A stretch of DNA of 64,000 nt from Vibrio fortis. Lineage in GTDB: Bacteria > Pseudomonadota > Gammaproteobacteria > Enterobacterales > Vibrionaceae. The DNA is taken from contig NZ_AP025487.1 in the NCBI RefSeq assembly GCF_024347475.1, positions 2,976,001-3,040,000 of the forward strand, read 5' to 3'. A program made the position numbers and the translations under genes. Below are positions 58,688 to 64,000 of this stretch, piece by piece; position 1 is the stretch's first letter; every line of letters begins with the position of its first letter. The notes beneath the pieces are model-generated. The model saw nothing but the letters and a program-made list of their open reading frames with translations. It did no database searches and was not told where the DNA came from.

Positions 58688-60514
58688 ATGCCTGATAAAT
58701 TTAATATGCAGCACCCACCCTTCGATAGCTTATCTGAGGCAGAACAACTGACCCTACGTTCTGCGCTCGACGTGGTTTACTATCGTGCTCAAGAAACCAT
58801 TCTCGAAGCGGATCGTCCAAGCCGCCATCTGCATATTTTAATCAAAGGTGCCGTGGAGGAGCGTGCTAGCCAAGATGGTGAAATTTACGCCCACTATGCG
58901 AACGACGATATCTTTGATGTACGCAGCCAATTTGAACCTCACACTAAACACCAGTACATCGCGCTAGAAGATACCCTCAGCTATCTGCTTCCGACCGACG
59001 TGTTCCTTGAGCTCTACAATGCCAATGGCCAGTTTGCGGCCTACTTTGATAACAACCTCGCCAAGCGTAAAGAACTCATAGAAGCCGCTAAACAGCAGCA
59101 AAACTTGGCTGAATTTATCTTAACCAAAGTCGACGATTCGATTTATCACCCACCTCTGATCCTAGAGCCTAATCAACCTATCAATGAAGTAACCAAAATC
59201 CTTAAAGAACAAGGGCTCGACTCGGCTTTAATTCATTTAGCCTATGATGATCCAAAAGCTTTTGGATCATCATGTACCTTACCCTATTCTATCGTCACAC
59301 GAACCAACTTATTGCACGCTGTGATGCTTGAGGATTATCCCCTTGATGCCCCTGTGGGTGAGATAGCAACCTTCCCAGTTTTGCATGTTAATGATGGTGA
59401 TTTTCTGTTTAACGCCATGATTAATATGACGCGTAATCGAGTAAAAAGGGTCATGGTTTGTGATGGGCAAGAAGCGGTTGGCATGCTCGATATGACGCAA
59501 ATTTTGAGTGCATTCTCGACTCACTCTCACGTACTGACGCTACGAATTGCGCGCGCCACCAACATCGAAGAGTTGGCCATGGCTTCCAACAAACAGCGTC
59601 AATTGGTTGAGAGCCTAATCAGCAATGGCATTCGAACGCGCTTCATCATGGAGCTTATTTCTGCGGTTAACGAGCAGATCATCGAAAAAGCCTTTGAGTT
59701 GATTTTACCTCCTGCGCTGCAGAATCACTGTTGCCTAATTGTGCTCGGCTCTGAGGGGCGCGGAGAACAGATACTCAAAACCGACCAAGACAACGCGCTG
59801 ATCATTCAAGACGGTTTAGAGTGGCATCACTGTGAAGAGGTCATGGCTGAGCTCACTCATACCTTGCAACAGCTAGGCTACCCGCTCTGCCCGGGCAATG
59901 TGATGGTGAACAATCCGAAGTGGGTACACTCACAACAGGGCTGGAAAGAAACCCTCTCGCAATGGGTGAAGAAAGCCACTCCAGATACAGTCATGGACAT
60001 TGCTATCATGGCAGACGCCCATGCGGTGGCGGGCAATCGAGAGCTACTGCAACCCGTTAAAGATCACTTAAGAGATTTAATGGTGGGACAAGAACTCATC
60101 CTCACCGAATTCTGTCGCCCTGCCCTAAACTTCTCTGTTCCACTGTCTCTGTTTGGTAACGTGAAGGCATCAAAATCAGGCTTAGACATCAAACAGGGAG
60201 GCATTTTCCCTATCGTTCATGGCGTGAGAGCACTCAGCCTTGAACATGGTATCAGCGTCAACAACACCTTCGAACGCATCGAAGCGCTAGTGCAGAAGAA
60301 TGTTCTAGAACAAAGCACCGCTGACAACCTCAGCGAAGCCCTAAAGCAATTCTTTAAGTGGCGTTTGTCCCAACGTTTATCGCAACAACACAGCAGCAAC
60401 AAACTCGACGTAAAACTCATGGAGCGAGCCGACCGAGACCTACTCAGACACAGCTTGCATGTCGTGAAGAAGTTTAAGCAGTGGTTGGGCTATCACTACC
60501 AAATTAGGGATTAG
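58688..60514 (+). CDS. cNMP-binding/CBS/DUF294 nucleotidyltransferase-like protein
   Basis: The 608-residue cytosolic protein has an N-terminal cyclic-nucleotide-binding-like domain (about 15-125), two CBS motifs (about 155-285), a DUF294 nucleotidyltransferase-like domain (GSEGRGEQ at 354-361, with TDQDNALI following, Asp366/368 as metal ligands) and a DUF294 C-terminal domain. The third part resembles GlnD-type uridylyltransferases, so a nucleotidyl transfer to an unknown partner is possible; the CBS pair suggests control by adenosine nucleotides. The exonuclease follows after 6 bases. This pair recurs next to acs/actP in many proteobacteria; its role there is not clear to me. Confidence 0.85.
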   Translation: MPDKFNMQHPPFDSLSEAEQLTLRSALDVVYYRAQETILEADRPSRHLHILIKGAVEERASQDGEIYAHYANDDIFDVRSQFEPHTKHQYIALEDTLSYLLPTDVFLELYNANGQFAAYFDNNLAKRKELIEAAKQQQNLAEFILTKVDDSIYHPPLILEPNQPINEVTKILKEQGLDSALIHLAYDDPKAFGSSCTLPYSIVTRTNLLHAVMLEDYPLDAPVGEIATFPVLHVNDGDFLFNAMINMTRNRVKRVMVCDGQEAVGMLDMTQILSAFSTHSHVLTLRIARATNIEELAMASNKQRQLVESLISNGIRTRFIMELISAVNEQIIEKAFELILPPALQNHCCLIVLGSEGRGEQILKTDQDNALIIQDGLEWHHCEEVMAELTHTLQQLGYPLCPGNVMVNNPKWVHSQQGWKETLSQWVKKATPDTVMDIAIMADAHAVAGNRELLQPVKDHLRDLMVGQELILTEFCRPALNFSVPLSLFGNVKASKSGLDIKQGGIFPIVHGVRALSLEHGISVNNTFERIEALVQKNVLEQSTADNLSEALKQFFKWRLSQRLSQQHSSNKLDVKLMERADRDLLRHSLHVVKKFKQWLGYHYQIRD

Positions 60515-60520
60515 ATCACC

Positions 60521-61153
60521 ATGAACCGATTAGTTCGCTATTACTGGTATCGAAAGCTCAGAGGTTCTCCCTATCAGGATCTCTTCACCACGAATTCTGG
60601 GCAAGAGTTGGTGTCGCTTGATTGTGAAACCACCAGCCTCGACCCTAATCAAGCAGAGCTGGTCTCGATCGCGGCCACCAAAATCGTCGGGAATCGAATC
60701 ATTACCAGCCAGCCGTTTGAGGTCAGATTAAGAGCGCCTCAATCTTTAGATTCCAATTCGATAAAAATCCATCGAATCCGCCACCAAGACCTCAAACATG
60801 GCGTAGAAGAGAAACACGCCATCAGCGCACTGCTCGACTTCATCGGCAATCGACCTTTGGTCGGCTACCACATCCGTTACGACAAAAAAATTCTCGATAA
60901 GGCGTGTTTAAAACATTTTGGCTTTCCGATGCCTAATCCCTTAGTAGAAGTCAGCCAACTCTATCAAGAAAAGCTCGAAAAGCATCTGCCTAATGCCTAT
61001 TTCGACCTAAGCCTCGATACCATCTGTCGCCAACTCGACCTACCGCTGCCCACCAATAAACACGATGCATTACAAGACGCTATCTCGGCTGCGCTGATAT
61101 TTGTTCGTCTACAACATGGCGACTTACCGCGCTTTAACTCCTCTTATTCATAA
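60521..61153 (+). CDS. DnaQ-like 3'-5' exonuclease (DEDDh type)
   Basis: The 210-residue RNase T/DnaQ-fold nuclease has exo I Asp34 and Glu36 (SLDCETTSLDP), exo II region GYHIRYDKKILD and exo III KHDALQDA, the His-x4-Asp form. The rest of the polymerase III epsilon chain is lacking, so it is a free-standing exonuclease. Gap of 6 bases to the DUF294 gene, hence one operon. Substrate (DNA, RNA or small oligonucleotides) is unknown. Confidence 0.88.
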   Translation: MNRLVRYYWYRKLRGSPYQDLFTTNSGQELVSLDCETTSLDPNQAELVSIAATKIVGNRIITSQPFEVRLRAPQSLDSNSIKIHRIRHQDLKHGVEEKHAISALLDFIGNRPLVGYHIRYDKKILDKACLKHFGFPMPNPLVEVSQLYQEKLEKHLPNAYFDLSLDTICRQLDLPLPTNKHDALQDAISAALIFVRLQHGDLPRFNSSYS

Positions 61154-61238
61154 ATCAATATGCGTAAATAACTGAAACGATCCAACTCTCAAAAAAACAC
61201 TTAACTCGCTATTTTTTAAGTAGAAACACGCTTCTCAT

Positions 61239-61247
61239 CCTAAAGTC
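61239..61247 (+). promoter_or_regulatory. Candidate CrbR box upstream of acs
   Basis: CCTAAAGTC, 126 bases before acs, matches the repeated element before DUF4212-actP and the DUF294 gene. CTTGACTTA near 61311, which also occurs before DUF4212-actP at 49642, is another shared word in these two regions. Confidence 0.4.
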
Positions 61248-61372
61248 TAATTGTGGAAATGGCTCTGCTAGCCGACAGTGATAGCACAACGACAGTCCAC
61301 TGACTTGACTTAGAAACTGAACATAAAGGAAGTTGCCAATTCATTAGGAATGTAGGCACAAGGAGAGATGCA

Positions 61373-63322
61373 ATGAGTGAAGCACACGTTTATCCGGTAA
61401 AAGAAAACATCAAAGCAAATACACACGCGGATAATGACACTTACCTAGCCATGTACCAACAATCTGTTTCTGACCCTGAAGGCTTCTGGGGCGAGCATGG
61501 AAAAATCGTAGATTGGATTAAGCCTTTCACCCAAGTGAAAAGCACTTCATTTGACCCTGGCCACATCGACATTCGCTGGTTTGAAGACGGCACACTCAAC
61601 GTGTCTGCTAACTGTATTGACCGCCACCTTGCTGAGCGCGGTGATGACGTCGCAATCATCTGGGAAGGCGACGATCCAGCTGACGACAAGACTCTAACCT
61701 TCAACGAACTGCACAAAGAAGTCTGTGAATTCTCTAACGCTCTTAAAGAGCAAGGCGTACAAAAAGGCGACGTAGTGTGTCTGTACATGCCAATGGTGCC
61801 AGAAGCGGCGGTTGCAATGCTTGCTTGTACGCGTATCGGTGCAGTTCATACTGTGGTATTTGGTGGTTTCTCACCAGAAGCTCTATCTGGTCGTATTATC
61901 GATTCCGATTCTAAAATCGTAATCACCGCAGATGAGGGTGTTCGTGGCGGCCGTGCCGTTCCTCTTAAGAAAAATGTCGATGAAGCTCTGACTAACCCTG
62001 AAGTAAAAACGATTCAGAAAGTTATTGTCATGAAACGCACTGGTGGTGATATTGATTGGCACGAGCATCGTGACGTTTGGTGGCATGAAGCAACGGCAAA
62101 CGTATCGTCAGAGTGCCCACCAGAAGAGATGAAAGCAGAGGACCCTCTATTCATTCTCTACACATCTGGCTCTACAGGTAAACCTAAAGGTGTTCTACAC
62201 ACCACCGGTGGCTACCTTGTGTATGCAGCAATGACATTCAAATACGTATTTGACTACCAAGAAGGCGAAACCTTCTGGTGTACCGCGGATGTGGGTTGGA
62301 TCACTGGTCACACCTACCTAATCTACGGCCCACTGGCGAACGGTGCTAAAACTATCCTATTTGAGGGTGTGCCTAACTACCCAAATACTAGCCGTATGAG
62401 TGAAGTGGTTGATAAGCACCAAGTCAACATCCTCTACACAGCACCAACAGCGATTCGTGCTCTGATGGCGAAAGGTAATGAAGCGGTTGAAGGCACTACG
62501 CGTAGCAGCTTGCGTATTATGGGTTCAGTCGGTGAGCCAATTAACCCTGAGGCGTGGGAGTGGTACTACAAAACGATTGGTAACGAGAACTCACCAATTG
62601 TTGATACATGGTGGCAAACTGAAACAGGCGGTATCTTGATCGCGCCTCTACCGGGTGCAACGGATCTAAAACCAGGCTCAGCGACTCGCCCATTCTTTGG
62701 TGTTCAACCGGCACTGGTTGATAACATGGGTAACATCATCGAAGGTGCAACCGACGGTAACCTAGTGATTCTTGACTCTTGGCCGGGGCAGATGCGTACT
62801 GTTTATGGCGACCATGAGCGTTTCGAGCAGACTTACTTCTCAACCTTCAAAGGTATGTACTTCACCAGTGACGGCGCTCGTCGTGATGAAGATGGCTACT
62901 ACTGGATCACTGGTCGTGTCGATGACGTTCTAAACGTATCAGGTCACCGTATGGGTACTGCAGAGATTGAATCAGCGCTGGTTGCATTCGATAAGATCGC
63001 AGAGGCCGCGATTGTGGGTATCCCTCACGATATCAAAGGCCAAGCAATCTACGCTTACATCACCCTAAACGACGGTGAATTCCCAACAGCCGAACTTCAT
63101 AAAGAGGTGAAAGACTGGGTGCGTAAAGAGATTGGTCCGATTGCAACACCAGATGTACTACACTGGACAGACTCTCTACCGAAAACACGTTCTGGTAAGA
63201 TCATGCGTCGTATCCTACGTAAGATTGCAACAGGCGATACAGGCAACCTTGGTGATACGTCAACGCTTGCGGACCCAAGCGTGGTTGACAAGCTAATCGC
63301 AGAAAAAGCTGAGCTTGCATAA
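61373..63322 (+). CDS. acs: Acetyl-CoA synthetase, AMP-forming
   Basis: The 649-residue cytosolic ligase makes acetyl-CoA from acetate, CoA and ATP through acetyl-AMP. The ATP-binding loop is [11 protein letters not shown], then WWQTETGG and [26 protein letters not shown] places the acetylation-control lysine at Lys609, the same number as in Salmonella. AAGGAGA precedes ATG 61373. In V. cholerae acs is the main CrbRS target; its scavenging of acetate affects the host. Both crbR and crbS lie in this locus. Confidence 0.97.
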   Translation: MSEAHVYPVKENIKANTHADNDTYLAMYQQSVSDPEGFWGEHGKIVDWIKPFTQVKSTSFDPGHIDIRWFEDGTLNVSANCIDRHLAERGDDVAIIWEGDDPADDKTLTFNELHKEVCEFSNALKEQGVQKGDVVCLYMPMVPEAAVAMLACTRIGAVHTVVFGGFSPEALSGRIIDSDSKIVITADEGVRGGRAVPLKKNVDEALTNPEVKTIQKVIVMKRTGGDIDWHEHRDVWWHEATANVSSECPPEEMKAEDPLFILYTSGSTGKPKGVLHTTGGYLVYAAMTFKYVFDYQEGETFWCTADVGWITGHTYLIYGPLANGAKTILFEGVPNYPNTSRMSEVVDKHQVNILYTAPTAIRALMAKGNEAVEGTTRSSLRIMGSVGEPINPEAWEWYYKTIGNENSPIVDTWWQTETGGILIAPLPGATDLKPGSATRPFFGVQPALVDNMGNIIEGATDGNLVILDSWPGQMRTVYGDHERFEQTYFSTFKGMYFTSDGARRDEDGYYWITGRVDDVLNVSGHRMGTAEIESALVAFDKIAEAAIVGIPHDIKGQAIYAYITLNDGEFPTAELHKEVKDWVRKEIGPIATPDVLHWTDSLPKTRSGKIMRRILRKIATGDTGNLGDTSTLADPSVVDKLIAEKAELA

Positions 63323-63387
63323 AACCGAAGATAAACAGTCCTAACGTGGGCATGTTTACCTGATATGTTTAAAACACCCCCATATGT

Positions 63388-63417
63388 AAACCGTCACCTG
63401 TGTGGCGGTTTTTTTAT
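63388..63417 (+). terminator. Terminator downstream of acs
   Basis: The stem AACCGTCAC / GTGGCGGTT (one T-G pair) with loop CTGT is followed by seven T. Confidence 0.88.
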
Positions 63418-63664
63418 GCCTGATCTTGATCTCAAATATCCCGCTTTAAATTAAGGCTTCTCCCGTTTTTTGTTAACTTGGTAACAATTCTGGACCATTA
63501 CATTAGGAGATTAGACCAGTAAATTGCTGCGATTTGCGCTGAATTAGCTATAATCTGGTTCTAATTTTTAAAATCGGTCGTTTTAGCTCTGGCAAAACGG
63601 CATGATTTGTAAATAAAATGGGACATTCACACTCGTCGTCACGATAAAGGAAGATAGCCCCACG

Positions 63665-64000
63665 ATGTCTACAAAGTTTCGCATTCTAGTTTTAAATGGC
63701 CCAAACCTTAACCTTTTAGGCCTAAGAGAGCCTGCTCATTATGGTTCTCAAACACTTGACCAGATAATTAACGGTCTTAAAGAGCAAGCGAAAACGCAGG
63801 ACGTTGAGCTATCTCACTTACAGTCAAATCGTGAGTACGAGCTAATTGAAGCCATTCACGGTGCATTCCAAAACATTGATTTTATTATTATCAATCCAGC
63901 GGCGTTCACACACACAAGTGTGGCACTGCGCGATGCACTGCTTGGCGTAGCAATCCCTTTTATTGAGGTGCACCTTTCGAATGTTCACGCGCGTGAACCA
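63665..64000 (+). CDS. aroQ: Type II 3-dehydroquinate dehydratase, partial
   Basis: The first 112 residues of a dodecameric dehydroquinase of the shikimate pathway are present; the gene runs past the window edge (about 150 residues are expected). Motifs: [45 protein letters not shown] and the start of [10 protein letters not shown]. In Vibrio and E. coli relatives it usually precedes accBC. A hairpin CGTTTT/AAAACG (63579-63599) lies in its leader. Confidence 0.95.
   Translation, partial: MSTKFRILVLNGPNLNLLGLREPAHYGSQTLDQIINGLKEQAKTQDVELSHLQSNREYELIEAIHGAFQNIDFIIINPAAFTHTSVALRDALLGVAIPFIEVHLSNVHAREP

Noticed and set aside
61251..61268. CRP site in the acs upstream region (TGTGG...)
   Set aside because: Only the left half resembles TGTGA; the right half does not match TCACA. 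Not enough to list.

Overview
The window is chromosomal DNA of a Vibrio (Vibrionaceae). The markers are aphA directly after ppc, an argininosuccinate lyase fused to an acetyltransferase, the divergent argE / argCBGH(A) cluster, the order metF-metL-metB-metJ, rpmE-priA-cytR-ftsN-hslVU, and the Vibrio-type acetate genes. Coding density is high. I see no prophage, integron, insertion sequence, CRISPR array, rRNA or tRNA. The only repeat element I recognise is one palindromic intergenic element before ridA. The last gene (aroQ) runs off the right edge.

Layout. 0-4.5 kb: peroxide defence (oxyR, an OxyR-controlled peroxiredoxin-glutaredoxin, a lipoamide-dehydrogenase-like flavoenzyme with an unusual cysteine tail), then ridA and a small membrane protein. 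4.6-11.3 kb: arginine biosynthesis, with two pairs of ARG boxes. 11.5-15.1 kb: ppc and the virulence/quorum regulator aphA. 15.1-20.5 kb: methionine genes under MET boxes. 20.6-31 kb: maeB, rpmE, priA, cytR, ftsN, the hslVU protease with a heat-shock promoter, menA, rraA, zapB. 31-37.8 kb: glpX, an Fe-S type winged-helix regulator, small proteins of unknown function, tpiA, pfkA, fieF. 37.9-42.6 kb: the Cpx envelope-stress system (cpxP / cpxRA with a perfect CpxR box), Fur-controlled sodA, trmL, fxsA. 42.8-47.8 kb: aspA, dcuA, dsbD.

48-63.3 kb holds what looks like the complete acetate switch in one stretch: response regulator CrbR, a MarC protein, the DUF4212/ActP acetate symporter pair, a Fur-regulated small gene with fumC, the giant symporter-kinase-receiver CrbS, an MFS transporter, a cNMP/CBS/DUF294 protein with a DnaQ-like exonuclease, and acetyl-CoA synthetase (acs). 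Three control regions in this block (before DUF4212-actP, between the MFS gene and the DUF294 gene, and before acs) share the heptamer CTAAAGT in a common context, a candidate binding site for CrbR.

Most of the window is well-known housekeeping DNA. The features most worth following up are the shared CTAAAGT element, a perfect 12-bp hairpin between the ribosome-binding site and start codon of dsbD, a terminator-like hairpin just before crbS, the cysteine-tailed flavoenzyme next to the peroxiredoxin, and the Fe-S type regulator at 32.4 kb.
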